DNA of 64,000 nt. Origin: Flavobacteriales bacterium. GTDB lineage: Bacteria > Bacteroidota > Bacteroidia > Flavobacteriales_D > Crocinitomicaceae. The notes under the pieces are model-generated. The model did no database searches, was not told the DNA's origin, and saw only the letters and a program-made list of their open reading frames with translations. A program made the translations under genes and the position numbers. The DNA lies in assembly GCA_018883325.1 (NCBI GenBank), contig VEQH01000005.1, forward strand, positions 1 to 64,000, written 5' to 3'. This document shows, one piece after another, positions 16,591-26,892 of this stretch (the stretch's first letter is position 1; every line of letters begins with the position of its first letter).

Positions 16591-17160
16591 TTAACCTAAC
16601 TCCTTTTCAATTTCAATCAATTCATTATAAAATTCTTCTCCAAAAGCTCGAGTAAGCGGAGCTTTTAAAAATTTGTAAACAGGTACGTTTAACTTTTCAC
16701 CACAAGCACAAGCTGCTTTGCAAATGTCCCATTCTTCGTAATTTATAGCTGTATATTCACCAATTTTCTTGGTGCGAATCGGGTATAAGTGACACGATAA
16801 AGGTTTGTTGAATTCGATTTCGCCTTTGTTATGTGCATGCTCGATGGAACATTTTGCCTTATTCTCTTCATCGAAAAAAACAAAGGCGCATTCTTTATTA
16901 TTAACTAACGTTGTAACAGGATCGCCATCTTTGTCGGTGTAGTGAATTCCATTTTCAGCAATTGCTTCCAAACCTTCTTGACGCATATAAGGCTTTAAAA
17001 TATCCAGGTGATTTGTGATGTTTTCAATCTCTTGCGCTGTCAATGGAGCACCACCATCACCTTCCACACAACAAGCACCTTTACACGCATTCAAATCACA
17101 CACGAATTTTTTAGAAAAAATCTCAGTGGAAACTATTTTATCATCAATTTCAAAAAGCAT
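16591..17160 (-). CDS. DUF3109 family cysteine-rich protein
   Basis: This 189-aa protein has many conserved cysteines: FVCDLNACKGACCVEGD near residue 20, NKECAFVF, KCSIE, LSCHLYP and DICKAACACGEKL. The pattern matches DUF3109, related to YkgJ-type Zn/Fe-S-cluster proteins; the function is unknown. It has its own promoter with the -7 element 4 bp from the ATG and converges with the ATPase gene across a 49-bp gap. Confidence 0.88.
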   Translation of the reverse strand: MLFEIDDKIVSTEIFSKKFVCDLNACKGACCVEGDGGAPLTAQEIENITNHLDILKPYMRQEGLEAIAENGIHYTDKDGDPVTTLVNNKECAFVFFDEENKAKCSIEHAHNKGEIEFNKPLSCHLYPIRTKKIGEYTAINYEEWDICKAACACGEKLNVPVYKFLKAPLTRAFGEEFYNELIEIEKELG

Positions 17161-17164
17161 AAAG

Positions 17165-17172
17165 CAAAGGTA
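17165..17172 (-). promoter_or_regulatory. -7 element TACCTTTG directly before the DUF3109 ATG
   Basis: CAAAGGTA on the plus strand is TACCTTTG on the minus strand, ending 4 bp before the start codon at 17160; this implies a leaderless transcript. Confidence 0.6.
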
Positions 17173-17217
17173 GTGTCATTTTTTTCACCTATCTATTTTT
17201 TATTTCAATAAAATTAC

Positions 17218-17225
17218 TATCTTTG
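17218..17225 (+). promoter_or_regulatory. -7 element TATCTTTG of the rimP-nusA-infB operon
   Basis: An exact TAnnTTTG match lies 25 bp upstream of the leader hairpin at 17250 and 57 bp before the rimP ATG. Confidence 0.6.
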
Positions 17226-17249
17226 CATCAGATTTATGGAACTAAAATG

Positions 17250-17275
17250 AGAGGGGACGAAAGTCCCCTCTTTTG
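17250..17275 (+). promoter_or_regulatory. GNRA-loop hairpin in the rimP leader, possible attenuator
   Basis: AGAGGGGAC and GTCCCCTCT form a perfect 9-bp stem closed by a GAAA tetraloop and followed by TTTTG. It has the shape of an intrinsic terminator but lies between the operon promoter and the rimP start codon, so it may attenuate transcription or stabilise the message. Confidence 0.65.
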
Positions 17276-17281
17276 TTGAGT

Positions 17282-17758
17282 ATGATTGATAGAAAAGAAA
17301 TTGAACGTTTAGTAGAAGAAAGAATTCAAGAATTAGACAACGGATTATACGTTGTTGAGATGACGATTTCTTCGTCAAATGTCATTCGAATTGAGATTGA
17401 CAAAATTAATGGAGGTGTTACGGTTGCTGATTGTGTTTCTGTTTCTCGAAACGTTGAACACAACTTAGATAGAGAAAAAGCAGACTTTGAATTACACGTT
17501 TCCTCAGCTGGTTTAGACAAGCCTTTTAGACACATCAATCAATACATTAAAAATATAGGCCGAACGATTAACGTTGTTCAAAAAGACGGTAAAGTAATTG
17601 AAGGTAAAATTGTAAAAGTTGCCGACGATCGAATTATCCTTTCTTGCGAAGAAATGCAACTGCTCGAAGGGAAAAAAAGAAAAGAAAAAGTAGAAGTAAT
17701 TTATGAAATAATGCTTACTGAGATTAAAGAAGCAAATATTGTTATATCATTTAAATAA
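17282..17758 (+). CDS. rimP: ribosome maturation factor RimP
   Basis: RimP helps mature the 30S subunit. The protein is 158 aa from the ATG at 17282; the track's start is a TTG three codons earlier, inside the leader hairpin's downstream T run. Family motifs are present: VEMTISSSNVIRIEIDKINGGVTVADCVSVSR and FELHVSSAGLDKPFRHINQY, then an Sm-like C-terminal domain. It heads the conserved rimP-nusA-infB operon, 6 bp before nusA. Confidence 0.93.
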   Translation: MIDRKEIERLVEERIQELDNGLYVVEMTISSSNVIRIEIDKINGGVTVADCVSVSRNVEHNLDREKADFELHVSSAGLDKPFRHINQYIKNIGRTINVVQKDGKVIEGKIVKVADDRIILSCEEMQLLEGKKRKEKVEVIYEIMLTEIKEANIVISFK

Positions 17759-17764
17759 TAATTT

Positions 17765-19000
17765 ATGAACAGTGCTGAATTAGTAGACTCGTTTTCGGAG
17801 TTTAAGGAATTAAAAAACATTGATAAGCAAACGATGCAACATGTGCTTGAAGATGTTTTTCGTGCCATGTTGAAGAAAAAATTTAACACCGACGAGCATA
17901 TTGATATCATTGTAAACATCGACAAAGGTGACGTTCAAATTTTCTTAAATAAAGAAATCGTTGACAATGGAGAGGTTGAAGATCCTAACACGGAAATAGC
18001 TTATTCAGATGCAATTAAAATTGAACCAGATTTCGAAATCGGTGAAGAAGTAACTGAAGAATTCAAATTTGCAGATTTCGGAAGAAGAAATATCCTTTCA
18101 CTTCGTCAAAACTTGATTTCTAGAATCTTAGAATTAGAAAAAGATCATTTATACAAAAAATACAAAGAAAGAATTGGCGACATCGTTACTGGCGAAGTTT
18201 ACCAAGTTTGGAAAAAAGAAATTTTGGTTATGGACGACGACAACAACGAGTTGATCTTGCCAAAATCAGAGCAAATTCCATCGGATTTCTTCAAAAAAGG
18301 AGAATCTGTTCGTGCAGTGGTTTCCAAAGTTGATATGCGCAATAGCTCACCAGTGATTATTCTTTCTCGTACAGCACCAGAATTTTTGGAGCGTTTGTTT
18401 GAGCTTGAAGTTCCAGAAGTATTTGATGGTTTGATTACAATTAAGAAAATTGTTCGCGAACCAGGAGAAAGAGCAAAAGTTGCCGTTGAATCTTACGACG
18501 ATCGCATCGATCCAGTTGGAGCTTGTGTGGGTATGAAAGGTTCTCGTATTCACGGAATTGTACGTGAATTGAGAAATGAAAACATCGACGTTATCAACTA
18601 CACAACTAATAATCAATTACTTATTCAACGTGCATTGTCTCCAGCGAAAATTACTTCAATGGAAATTTCAGAAGAAGACAAACGTGTGAAAGTATTCCTT
18701 CGCCCTGATCAAGTATCATTGGCAATTGGAAAAGGTGGTAACAATATCAAACTAGCAGGAAAACTTTGTGGCTATGAAATTGATGTTTACCGCGATGGAG
18801 AAGTTGATGTTGAAGACGTTGATTTAGAAGAATTTGCAGATGAAATTGACAGCTGGATTATCGACGAATTGAAAGCTATCGGTTGCGATACTGCGAAATC
18901 AGTTCTTGAAATTGGCGTAAACGATTTAGTACAACGTACTGATTTAGAAAAAGAAACAATAGAAGAAGTATTCCGAATTTTGAAAGCAGAATTTGAATAA
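17765..19000 (+). CDS. nusA: transcription termination/antitermination factor NusA
   Basis: NusA modulates pausing, termination and antitermination by RNA polymerase. The 411-aa protein has the N-terminal polymerase-binding domain, an S1 domain (GDIVTGEVYQVWKKEILVMDD, then VRAVVSKVD), and KH domains (GACVGMKGSRIHGIVRELRNENIDVI and VSLAIGKGGNNIKLAGKLCGYEIDVY). It ends with an acidic, helical segment. It lacks the long acidic repeats of E. coli NusA, as expected outside Proteobacteria. It sits between rimP and infB. Confidence 0.95.
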   Translation: MNSAELVDSFSEFKELKNIDKQTMQHVLEDVFRAMLKKKFNTDEHIDIIVNIDKGDVQIFLNKEIVDNGEVEDPNTEIAYSDAIKIEPDFEIGEEVTEEFKFADFGRRNILSLRQNLISRILELEKDHLYKKYKERIGDIVTGEVYQVWKKEILVMDDDNNELILPKSEQIPSDFFKKGESVRAVVSKVDMRNSSPVIILSRTAPEFLERLFELEVPEVFDGLITIKKIVREPGERAKVAVESYDDRIDPVGACVGMKGSRIHGIVRELRNENIDVINYTTNNQLLIQRALSPAKITSMEISEEDKRVKVFLRPDQVSLAIGKGGNNIKLAGKLCGYEIDVYRDGEVDVEDVDLEEFADEIDSWIIDELKAIGCDTAKSVLEIGVNDLVQRTDLEKETIEEVFRILKAEFE

Positions 19001-19030
19001 CTTTGAACAATTAAGGAGAAATAGAATAAA

Positions 19031-21889
19031 ATGGCAGGAAAACCAATAAGATTAGGAAAGGCAGCAAGCGAATTAAATGTTGGGTTACCAACCTTGGTGG
19101 ACTTCCTTGACAAAAAAGGAGTAAAAATTGATTCGAACCCAAACACGCGTTTGGAGCCAGAACATTATGACCTTTTGTGTCAAGAATTTGCAGCTGATCA
19201 CGATCTTAAAGAACAATCTAAAGGAGTTAGCTCCCGAAGAGAAAAAAGAGAATCACTTTCCTTGAAAGATAAACCTCAAGAGGAGAAAGAAAAAGTTGTG
19301 GAAGAAGAAGAGGAAGAATCTGACTTGAATTTTGAGGAAATCAAAAGGCAAGTACTTGAATCTAAACCTGTTGTTCAACCAGAGCCAAAACCTACAGTGG
19401 TGGAAACACCTCAAGTGGAAGTAGTAGTTGAATCAATTCCTGAACCAGTAGTTGAAAAAATTGAAACACCAGAACCTGTTGTTGAAGCTCCAAAAGAAGT
19501 TCAAGAAGAGAAAAAAGAAGGTGTTCAAATTATTGGTAAAATTGACTTATCGGCGCTTAATCAAAAAACTCGCCCAGACAAGAAAAAATACGAGGATCCA
19601 AAGGCAAACCAACAAAAAGTAGAAAAAACTAAACCTGCTCCTGCCAAAGAAGAGGTTAAACCTACTGAAGTAAAAGTTGAAAAACCAGCAGAACCTGTAG
19701 TTGAAGCTCCAAAAGAAATTGAAACAATTCGTTTCGAACGACAAGTTTTAACTGGGCCAACAGTTCTTGGAAAAATTGAATTGCCTGTTGAAAGACCTAA
19801 ATCTTCAGGTCCTTCTCACGAAAGTGCCAATTCAAAAAGAAAAAGAAAAAGAATTAAAAAGGTTGAAACTCCTGCTGCAAATGACCCTAACAAGCCAGCA
19901 ACATCAGGAAACAATCAAAATAATCAAAACAACCAAAACAAGTTCAATAACAAACCTGGAGCTCCGAAAGTAGAGAAGAAGGAAGTTACTGAACGTGATA
20001 TTCAAAAAGAGATTAAAGAAACCTTAGCTCGACTTTCGAATCAAGGTGGAAAATCTAAATCTTCTAAGAATAGAAAAATCAAACGTGAATCTTTTGCTCA
20101 ACGTCGCCAAGAGGAAATGGCTGCTGCTGAATTAGAAGATAAAATCTTGAAATTAACAGAATTCGTAACAGTTTCTGAACTTGCTTCAATGATGAGCGTG
20201 CAGCCAACACAAGTTATTTCTGTGTGTATGTCGCTTGGAATTTTTGCTTCTATCAACCAACGTTTGGATGCAGAAACTATTCAAATTGTAGCAGATGAAT
20301 TTGGTTATGAAACTGAATTTGTAAGTGCCGAAGTTCAAGAAGCAATTCAAACTGTTGAAGATAAAGAGGAAGATTTAATTGCTCGTCCGCCGATTATTAC
20401 AGTAATGGGTCACGTTGACCACGGTAAAACATCCTTATTGGATAAAATCCGTAATGCAAACGTTACCGCTGGTGAGGCAGGAGGAATCACGCAACATATT
20501 GGAGCTTACTCGGTTACATTGAAAGATGGTCGAAAAATGACTTTCTTAGATACACCAGGTCACGAAGCCTTTACTGCGATGCGTGCTCGTGGTGCGCAAG
20601 TTACTGACGTTGCGATTATCATTGTTGCGGCTGACGACGACGTAATGCCACAAACAAAAGAGGCAATTTCTCACGCACAGGCGGCAAACGTGCCAATGAT
20701 TTTTGCTATCAACAAAATTGATAAACCGGGAGCAAATCCTGATAAAATCCGCGAACAACTTTCTGCAATGAATATCCTTGTAGAAGATTGGGGTGGTAAA
20801 TACCAAGTTCAAGAAATTTCAGCAAAACAAAATCTTAATATAGACTTATTGTTAGATAAAGTTTTATTGGAAGCTGAAATGTTGAATTTGAAAGCGAATC
20901 CAAATAAAAACGCTGTTGGAACTGTAATTGAATCCTCATTAGATAAAGGAAAAGGTTTCGTAACTAACATGTTAGTGGAAGCGGGAACAATGAAAATTGG
21001 AGATGTAATTTTAGTTGGTCGTCATTTCGGACGTGTTAGAGCAATGCACGATGAACATGGAAAAGTGCTGACAGAAGCTGGTCCAGCGCAACCTGTATCC
21101 GTTTTAGGAATTGGTGGTGCACCAAGTGCAGGTGACAAGTTCAACGTGATGGATGACGAAAAAGAAGCAAAAACAATTGCTCAAAAACGTGAACAATTGT
21201 ACCGTGAACAAGGATTGCGTACAACTAAACATATTACGTTGGATGAAATCGGTCGTCGTTTGGCAATTGGAGACTTCAAAGAATTGAATATTATCGTGAA
21301 AGGTGACGTGGATGGTTCAATTGAAGCATTATCTGATGCATTGATTAACTTATCAACGGAAGAAATCCAAGTGAATGTAATTCATAAAGGTGTTGGTGCA
21401 ATCACTGAAGCTGATGTGAATTTAGCTTCTGCATCTGATGCTGTAATTATTGGATTCCAAGTTCGTCCATCAATTGGAGCACGTAAATTGGCTGAAGCAG
21501 AACAAATTGACATTCGTTTATACTCTATCATCTACAAAGCAATTGAAGAATTGAAAGCTGCGATGGAAGGAATGTTATCTCCGGATATTGAAGAGAAAAT
21601 TATCGGTTCAGCTGAAATCCGTGAAACATTCGACATCACGAAAGTGGGAACAATTGCAGGATGTTACGTTATGGATGGTATCATCAAACGCTCTTCAAAA
21701 ATCCGTGTGATTCGTGATGGAATTGTTGTTCACACAGGAACTTTAGGTTCATTGAAACGTTTCAAAGACGATGTACGTGAAGTGAAAAATAATTATGAGT
21801 GTGGTTTGAATATTGATAAATTCAACGACATCAAAATTGGTGACATTGTAGAAGCATTTGAAGAAGTAGAAGTTGCTAGAAAGTTGTAA
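19031..21889 (+). CDS. infB: translation initiation factor IF-2
   Basis: IF-2 is the GTPase that delivers initiator tRNA to the 30S subunit. The 952-aa protein has a short N-terminal IF2_N domain ([25 protein letters not shown]), a long Glu/Pro/Val/Lys-rich variable linker to about residue 350, a second IF2_N-like domain, and the G domain: [10 protein letters not shown] (G1), DTPGHEAF (G3), NKID (G4). Two beta-barrels and the C-terminal C1/C2 domains follow. AGGAG about 15 bp upstream is an unusually clear Shine-Dalgarno-like site for this phylum. Confidence 0.96.
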   Translation: MAGKPIRLGKAASELNVGLPTLVDFLDKKGVKIDSNPNTRLEPEHYDLLCQEFAADHDLKEQSKGVSSRREKRESLSLKDKPQEEKEKVVEEEEEESDLNFEEIKRQVLESKPVVQPEPKPTVVETPQVEVVVESIPEPVVEKIETPEPVVEAPKEVQEEKKEGVQIIGKIDLSALNQKTRPDKKKYEDPKANQQKVEKTKPAPAKEEVKPTEVKVEKPAEPVVEAPKEIETIRFERQVLTGPTVLGKIELPVERPKSSGPSHESANSKRKRKRIKKVETPAANDPNKPATSGNNQNNQNNQNKFNNKPGAPKVEKKEVTERDIQKEIKETLARLSNQGGKSKSSKNRKIKRESFAQRRQEEMAAAELEDKILKLTEFVTVSELASMMSVQPTQVISVCMSLGIFASINQRLDAETIQIVADEFGYETEFVSAEVQEAIQTVEDKEEDLIARPPIITVMGHVDHGKTSLLDKIRNANVTAGEAGGITQHIGAYSVTLKDGRKMTFLDTPGHEAFTAMRARGAQVTDVAIIIVAADDDVMPQTKEAISHAQAANVPMIFAINKIDKPGANPDKIREQLSAMNILVEDWGGKYQVQEISAKQNLNIDLLLDKVLLEAEMLNLKANPNKNAVGTVIESSLDKGKGFVTNMLVEAGTMKIGDVILVGRHFGRVRAMHDEHGKVLTEAGPAQPVSVLGIGGAPSAGDKFNVMDDEKEAKTIAQKREQLYREQGLRTTKHITLDEIGRRLAIGDFKELNIIVKGDVDGSIEALSDALINLSTEEIQVNVIHKGVGAITEADVNLASASDAVIIGFQVRPSIGARKLAEAEQIDIRLYSIIYKAIEELKAAMEGMLSPDIEEKIIGSAEIRETFDITKVGTIAGCYVMDGIIKRSSKIRVIRDGIVVHTGTLGSLKRFKDDVREVKNNYECGLNIDKFNDIKIGDIVEAFEEVEVARKL

Positions 21890-21949
21890 TTTGTTAATGT
21901 CAACTTTGATTAAATTAAAAAGAAGTATTTTTACAAAAAAAATAAAAAC

Positions 21950-22141
21950 ATGTATACATTAGGGGTTGTAGGGCCAGGTCAAGGTTTGATTATCGTTCTA
22001 GTAATAGTATTACTTTTCTTTGGTGGTAAAAAAATTCCTGAATTAATGAAAGGTTTAGGAAAAGGTGTTAAAGAATTCAAAGATGCATCTAAAGGTGAAT
22101 CTGAAAAATCAAGTGAGATTTTAAAAACTGACGATAAATAA
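21950..22141 (+). CDS. tatA: Sec-independent protein translocase TatA/E family protein
   Basis: This 63-aa protein has the canonical TatA form: an N-terminal membrane helix ([35 protein letters not shown]) with the FGxKKIPEL hinge and an amphipathic helix, then a short charged tail. It would form the pore-like part of the twin-arginine translocase. No tatC is visible nearby. It lies 60 bp after infB and 5 bp before gatA. Confidence 0.92.
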   Translation: MYTLGVVGPGQGLIIVLVIVLLFFGGKKIPELMKGLGKGVKEFKDASKGESEKSSEILKTDDK

Positions 22142-22146
22142 ATCTT

Positions 22147-23556
22147 ATGTATCGTACGATTAAAGAAGTAAAGGAAGCATTGCTATCCGGTGAAACTGTA
22201 TTATCTATAACAGAACATTTTCTGTCTAAAATTGATGAACACAAACACCTTAATGCATTCTTAGAAGTGTTTACTTACTCTGCAAAAGAGCAAGCACAAA
22301 TCGTAGATGAAAAAATCAAAAATGGTACAGCTGGCAAACTAGCTGGCGTTGTTATCGGAATAAAAGATAACATCTGTTATAAAAATCATAAAGTTTCAGC
22401 AGCATCTAAAATCTTAGAAGGCTTCGAATCACTTTATACTGCAACAGCTCTTCAGCGCTTAATTGATGAAGATGCAGTAATCATAGGAAGATTGAATTGC
22501 GATGAATTTGCAATGGGAAGTTCCAATGAAAATTCAGCTTTTGGCTCCGTTGAAAATAACTGGAAAAAGAATTACGTTCCTGGTGGTTCATCAGGAGGTT
22601 CTGCGGTTGCAGTTTCCGCTAATCTTTGTACTGTTTCTTTGGGAAGTGATACAGGTGGTTCAGTTCGCCAACCGGCTTCATGGACTGGAACTTACGGTCT
22701 AAAACCAACTTATGGTAGAATTAGTCGCTACGGATTAATTGCTTACGCTTCCTCTTTCGACCAAATTGGAACATTCACAAATAGTTTAGAAGACGCAGCA
22801 CTTTTACTCCAAATTATGGGAGGTAAAGATGAAATGGATGCAACTTCATCTTCTAAAGAATTAAAATTAAACGAATTAACTTCAGTTCCAAAAGGAAAAA
22901 TTGGAATCATTAAAGAATATATGTCTAACCCCGGTTTAGACGAAGAAGTTAAAATGCAATTAGACAAAACGATCGAAAGCTTGAATAACGAAGGATATGA
23001 AATCGTTGAATTGAGTTTTCCTTTTGTTGACTATTTAGTCCCAACATATTACGTTTTAACAACAGCAGAAGCATCTTCCAACTTATCGCGTTTTGATGGT
23101 GTACATTATGGCCACAGAAGTTCAGAAGCGAAAGGAGTTGAACAAACTTATATTAAATCAAGAAGTGAAGGTTTTGGCCCTGAAGTGAAACGTCGAATAA
23201 TGACAGGAACTTTTGTGCTTTCTCACGGATATTACGATGCGTATTATACAAAAGCGCAAAAAGTAAGACGTGTTTTACAAGACAAAACCAACGAAATGTT
23301 ATCGCAAGTAGATGTTTTAATAATGCCCACTACTCCATCTACAGCATTTGAAAAAGACGCAGTCAAAGATCCAATTCAAATGTATTTGCAAGATATTTTC
23401 ACTGTTCATGCTAACTTAACGGGCAATCCAGCTATTAGTATTCCATTGGCAATTCACTCGAATGGATTACCTTTTGGGTTACAATTGATGACAACACATT
23501 TTGCTGAGCAAGCGTTATTTAATTTTGCTAAAAGCATTGAGAAATTAAAAGAATGA
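22147..23556 (+). CDS. gatA: Asp-tRNA(Asn)/Glu-tRNA(Gln) amidotransferase subunit A
   Basis: GatA releases ammonia from glutamine for the GatCAB transamidation of misacylated tRNA. The 469-aa protein has the amidase signature GGSSGGSAVAVSANLCTVSLGSDTGGSVRQPAS and the catalytic Ser-cisSer-Lys triad, with Lys in GIKDNICY. Length and N-terminus are typical. gatB and gatC are not in this window. The stop overlaps the next gene by 4 bp (ATGA). Confidence 0.94.
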   Translation: MYRTIKEVKEALLSGETVLSITEHFLSKIDEHKHLNAFLEVFTYSAKEQAQIVDEKIKNGTAGKLAGVVIGIKDNICYKNHKVSAASKILEGFESLYTATALQRLIDEDAVIIGRLNCDEFAMGSSNENSAFGSVENNWKKNYVPGGSSGGSAVAVSANLCTVSLGSDTGGSVRQPASWTGTYGLKPTYGRISRYGLIAYASSFDQIGTFTNSLEDAALLLQIMGGKDEMDATSSSKELKLNELTSVPKGKIGIIKEYMSNPGLDEEVKMQLDKTIESLNNEGYEIVELSFPFVDYLVPTYYVLTTAEASSNLSRFDGVHYGHRSSEAKGVEQTYIKSRSEGFGPEVKRRIMTGTFVLSHGYYDAYYTKAQKVRRVLQDKTNEMLSQVDVLIMPTTPSTAFEKDAVKDPIQMYLQDIFTVHANLTGNPAISIPLAIHSNGLPFGLQLMTTHFAEQALFNFAKSIEKLKE

Positions 23557-25064
23557 TTAAAACAATAAGCGTACTTTTTTCCTTTTTATTTCTCGGGCAA
23601 ATCTTTGCTCAACTACCACACAATTATAATAAAAACGACCTTAACCCTGTTGCATTTATCAATACCGTTGAGCAAAGTTTGAACTTATTTTACGCTGATT
23701 ACGTTAATGACAAACGCTACGATTCAATCATCAATGCTTTAAATTACGAACCAAACGAAGCACCGCTTTTTTCGGATGATATTTACTGTCAGCGCTTGGA
23801 AAAAATCAATCAAATGTCCACTTTTCCAATGGACTGCAATCCGATAACGCTTTCAACTATTCGATTTTTCGCATCCAAAAGAAGAAGCTTTGCACGTATC
23901 GTACTTGGACGTTCGGCTTTGTATTTCGACATGTTTCGCGAAAAATTAATCGAATACGGTTTACCAGAAGAATTGCGTTTCTTGGCAGTTATTGAAAGTG
24001 GTTTGAGACCACAAGTGAAATCAAGAGCAGGCGCTTTAGGTTTGTGGCAATTTATGTATCGAACTGGTTTACAATACGGTTTAGAAGAAAACAACTACGT
24101 TGACGACCGAATGGATCCAGAAAAAGCGACAGAAGCAGCTTGTAAATTTCTTAAAAAATTGTACGGAATCTATGGCGACTGGAACCTTGCTTTGGCAGCT
24201 TACAATGCTGGTCCAGGAAATGTAAATAAAGCCATTAAACGCTCTGGAAATAAAACGACTTATTGGGAAATTCGACCTTATCTGCCATCAGAAACACAAG
24301 GCTACGTTCCGAATTTTATTGCTGCAGCCTACCTCCTAACCTATCATGCTGAGCACAACATCATTCCGATGGAAGCTAAAATTCACTACATCCACTTAGA
24401 TACTGTATGTCTTCGAGAGGCTGTTCACATGAATACAATTTCTAAATTGCTTCGTTGGGATTTAGAAGAAATTAAAGCTTTGAACCCAATTTACAAGACT
24501 ACATTCATTCCAAAATCTGAAAAAGGACGTTGTATTTCAGGACCGAACTACTACATAAGCACCTTAGCAGGATTGGAAGATTCGCTGTATAAACTTGAAA
24601 AATCTATTTATTCTCCTGTTATTGTTCCACCCACAATTATTCAAAATCCAATAATTAACGACACAATAAACGGAGAAATTGGCTCTTCAAATAGTACAGA
24701 TTCGTTAGCGCCAACTGTTCCTTTGTATTTGAGTTATCACAAAGTAAAATCGCAAGAAAATTTAAAAAACATAGCCTTGAAATTCAATGTTTCAGTTGAA
24801 AACATAATGGAATGGAATAATTTGCGTTCTACAAGTATTTATGTTGGGCAAAAGCTAAAAATTTACACTGCTGAAGCTCCGGCAGTTCCAATAACACCAC
24901 CACCACCGCCAGCTGCAACTAAAAAATATTACAATGTTCGCTCTGGTGATACTTTTGGGAAAATTGCCCAACGACACAATCTTACCTTGGATCAATTGAA
25001 AAAAATTAATCCAGGAATCAATATCAGTCGTTTAACTGTTGGTCAAAAAATTAGGGTCAAATAA
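23553..25064 (+). CDS. membrane-bound lytic murein transglycosylase D-like, LysM
   Basis: This 503-aa cell-wall enzyme has a signal peptide (MIKTISVLFSFLFLGQIFAQ). The SLT domain (about residues 130-260) carries the catalytic Glu in AVIESGLRPQVKSRAGALGLWQFM and the family block DWNLALAAYNAGPGNV. Two LysM domains follow: YHKVKSQENLKNIALKFNVS, and the C-terminal YYNVRSGDTFGKIAQRHNLT. A proline run separates them. It would cleave glycan strands to 1,6-anhydro ends. It is coupled to gatA and followed 9 bp later by a lipoprotein gene. Confidence 0.92.
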   Translation: MIKTISVLFSFLFLGQIFAQLPHNYNKNDLNPVAFINTVEQSLNLFYADYVNDKRYDSIINALNYEPNEAPLFSDDIYCQRLEKINQMSTFPMDCNPITLSTIRFFASKRRSFARIVLGRSALYFDMFREKLIEYGLPEELRFLAVIESGLRPQVKSRAGALGLWQFMYRTGLQYGLEENNYVDDRMDPEKATEAACKFLKKLYGIYGDWNLALAAYNAGPGNVNKAIKRSGNKTTYWEIRPYLPSETQGYVPNFIAAAYLLTYHAEHNIIPMEAKIHYIHLDTVCLREAVHMNTISKLLRWDLEEIKALNPIYKTTFIPKSEKGRCISGPNYYISTLAGLEDSLYKLEKSIYSPVIVPPTIIQNPIINDTINGEIGSSNSTDSLAPTVPLYLSYHKVKSQENLKNIALKFNVSVENIMEWNNLRSTSIYVGQKLKIYTAEAPAVPITPPPPPAATKKYYNVRSGDTFGKIAQRHNLTLDQLKKINPGINISRLTVGQKIRVK

Positions 25065-25073
25065 ACTTTTTAT

Positions 25074-26132
25074 ATGCGCTTTTTGATGTTTATACTGCTC
25101 GCTTGCACACTTTTTTTAGGTGCTTGTAATGAGCGAAAATACAGTGGAGGATTAGTTGTCACCGGTAAAGTTGGAGAAATCCTTGTGGTTTGCGATCAAG
25201 GAATTTGGAATTCTGACCTTAAAAAATGTTTGGATACCAACTTAACGCAATTTATCATGCCTTATTTTCCTGACGTTGCGACATTTGAATTGATTCACCG
25301 AACTCCTGCCAATTTTGAAGGCGCAATTAAACGCCACAGAAATGTACTTTTCATCACGTTGGATGGTAAAGCAAAAATTGACAAGGGCACAATTCAAAAA
25401 CGCAAAAGTGTTTGGGCTGATGATCAATTAGTTGTAGAAGTGATTGCGAAAGATATGAATCAACTCGTTGAAACTTGCCAATCAGGGTTGAAGTTTGCAC
25501 ATTCTGAATTTGACTACATCGAATGGAAACGATTGTTGAAATATTTCAAATCCAACGATGACGAACGCATTCAAAGTAAACTCAGAAAGAATTTTGGAAT
25601 TCAATTAGCATTGCCACAAGGTGCTGAAATCGTAAGTACACGTCCTAATTTCTACCGAATCGAAATGCCAACAGCTTCTCGTCCAATTGAATTTGTCGGT
25701 TCGGGAACGCAAGACATCGGAGCGATTTTTTCAGGTGTAATGATTTACCAATACGACTTCAAGGACAAATCGCAATTGGAACTAAAAAATTTACTTCAAG
25801 CTAGAGATACAATGTTGAAATACAATGTTCCGCATGAAATTCAAGGTTTGTATATGGGCACGCAATTAAATGAATTCGTGTATCCAGAAATGACTGTCAC
25901 CAGCAATTCTAACCAAACAATCAAAGGTTTTGAAATGCGCGGAATGTTTCAGTTCAAAGGAAATTCAACTTATTCGACCGGTGGTGCATTTTGGTCTTTT
26001 CATTTCGTTCACCCTAGAACAAAGAAAGTTATCTGTGTAAGCGGCTATGTTGACGCGCCTTCCACCACAAGTTGGACACATTCCCTACGTGAAATTCAAG
26101 CCATTTGGAAAAGCGTTGAAATAGCAAAATAA
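25074..26132 (+). CDS. DUF4837 family lipoprotein
   Basis: The 352-aa protein has a lipobox signal peptide (MRFLMFILLACTLFLGACNE) and matches the Bacteroidota-restricted DUF4837 family in layout (GEILVVCDQGIWN near the start; PTASRPIEFVGSGTQDIGAIFSGVMIYQYDF in the middle; GGAFWSFHFVHPRTKKVICVSGYVDAPS near the end). The function is unknown. It lies between the transglycosylase and the glycosyltransferases, which hints at an envelope role but does not prove it. Confidence 0.8.
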   Translation: MRFLMFILLACTLFLGACNERKYSGGLVVTGKVGEILVVCDQGIWNSDLKKCLDTNLTQFIMPYFPDVATFELIHRTPANFEGAIKRHRNVLFITLDGKAKIDKGTIQKRKSVWADDQLVVEVIAKDMNQLVETCQSGLKFAHSEFDYIEWKRLLKYFKSNDDERIQSKLRKNFGIQLALPQGAEIVSTRPNFYRIEMPTASRPIEFVGSGTQDIGAIFSGVMIYQYDFKDKSQLELKNLLQARDTMLKYNVPHEIQGLYMGTQLNEFVYPEMTVTSNSNQTIKGFEMRGMFQFKGNSTYSTGGAFWSFHFVHPRTKKVICVSGYVDAPSTTSWTHSLREIQAIWKSVEIAK

Positions 26133-26133
26133 G

Positions 26134-26892
26134 ATGAAATTATCGGTTGTTATTATCACTTTCAATGAAGAAAAAAATATTGAACGTTGTCTTTTATCTG
26201 TTCAAGATTTAGCAGATGAAGTTCTAGTAGTTGATTCATTTTCAAAAGATAAAACGCTAGCAATTTGTGAAAAATACCAAGCGAGAGTGATTCAAAATCC
26301 ATTTGAAGGTCATATTCAGCAAAAAAACTTCGCTATGAATCAGGCTGCTTATGATTGGATTTTATCTTTAGATGCTGATGAAGCTTTAAGCGAGGAATTA
26401 GCAGCAGCAATAAAACAAGTTAAATCCGCTGAAAAACCTGAAGTGAACTTGTATGAAATGAACCGTTTAACAAATTATTGTGGAGCTTGGGTAAAACACT
26501 GTGGATGGTATCCCGATACGAAAATTCGTTTTGTAAATAGAAAATTTGCCAAATGGGGAGGTGTAAATCCACACGACAAATTAGAAGGCATCAAAAAAGA
26601 GAAAATTGAATTTTTGAAAGGAGACATTTTGCATTATTCTTACTACACGAAAGAAGATCACCTCAAACAAATAGAATATTTTAGTAAAATCGCTGCGGGA
26701 GAATTAGTTAAGCAAGGAAAAAACGTTGGCCATTTTACTATTTACTTGAAAATGGCAGCACAATTTTTCAAAAGTTTTGTTCTTAAAAAAGGCTTTCTTG
26801 ATGGAAAAACTGGCTGGCAAATTTCAAAACTAAGTGCTTTTGCTACTTATAGAAAATATTCACTTCTAAGAACATTAAATGAAACTCGCTAA
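26134..26892 (+). CDS. glycosyltransferase family 2, LPS core type
   Basis: The 252-aa protein is a GT2 enzyme: SVVIITFNEEKNIERCLLSVQDLADEVLVVDSFSKD forms the nucleotide-binding start, and LDADEAL is the DxD-type motif. The later block HYSYYTKEDHLKQIEYFSKIAA is typical of the WaaE/KdtX subgroup, which adds glucose to lipopolysaccharide core; the acceptor here is not known. It overlaps the next gene by 14 bp. Confidence 0.87.
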   Translation: MKLSVVIITFNEEKNIERCLLSVQDLADEVLVVDSFSKDKTLAICEKYQARVIQNPFEGHIQQKNFAMNQAAYDWILSLDADEALSEELAAAIKQVKSAEKPEVNLYEMNRLTNYCGAWVKHCGWYPDTKIRFVNRKFAKWGGVNPHDKLEGIKKEKIEFLKGDILHYSYYTKEDHLKQIEYFSKIAAGELVKQGKNVGHFTIYLKMAAQFFKSFVLKKGFLDGKTGWQISKLSAFATYRKYSLLRTLNETR

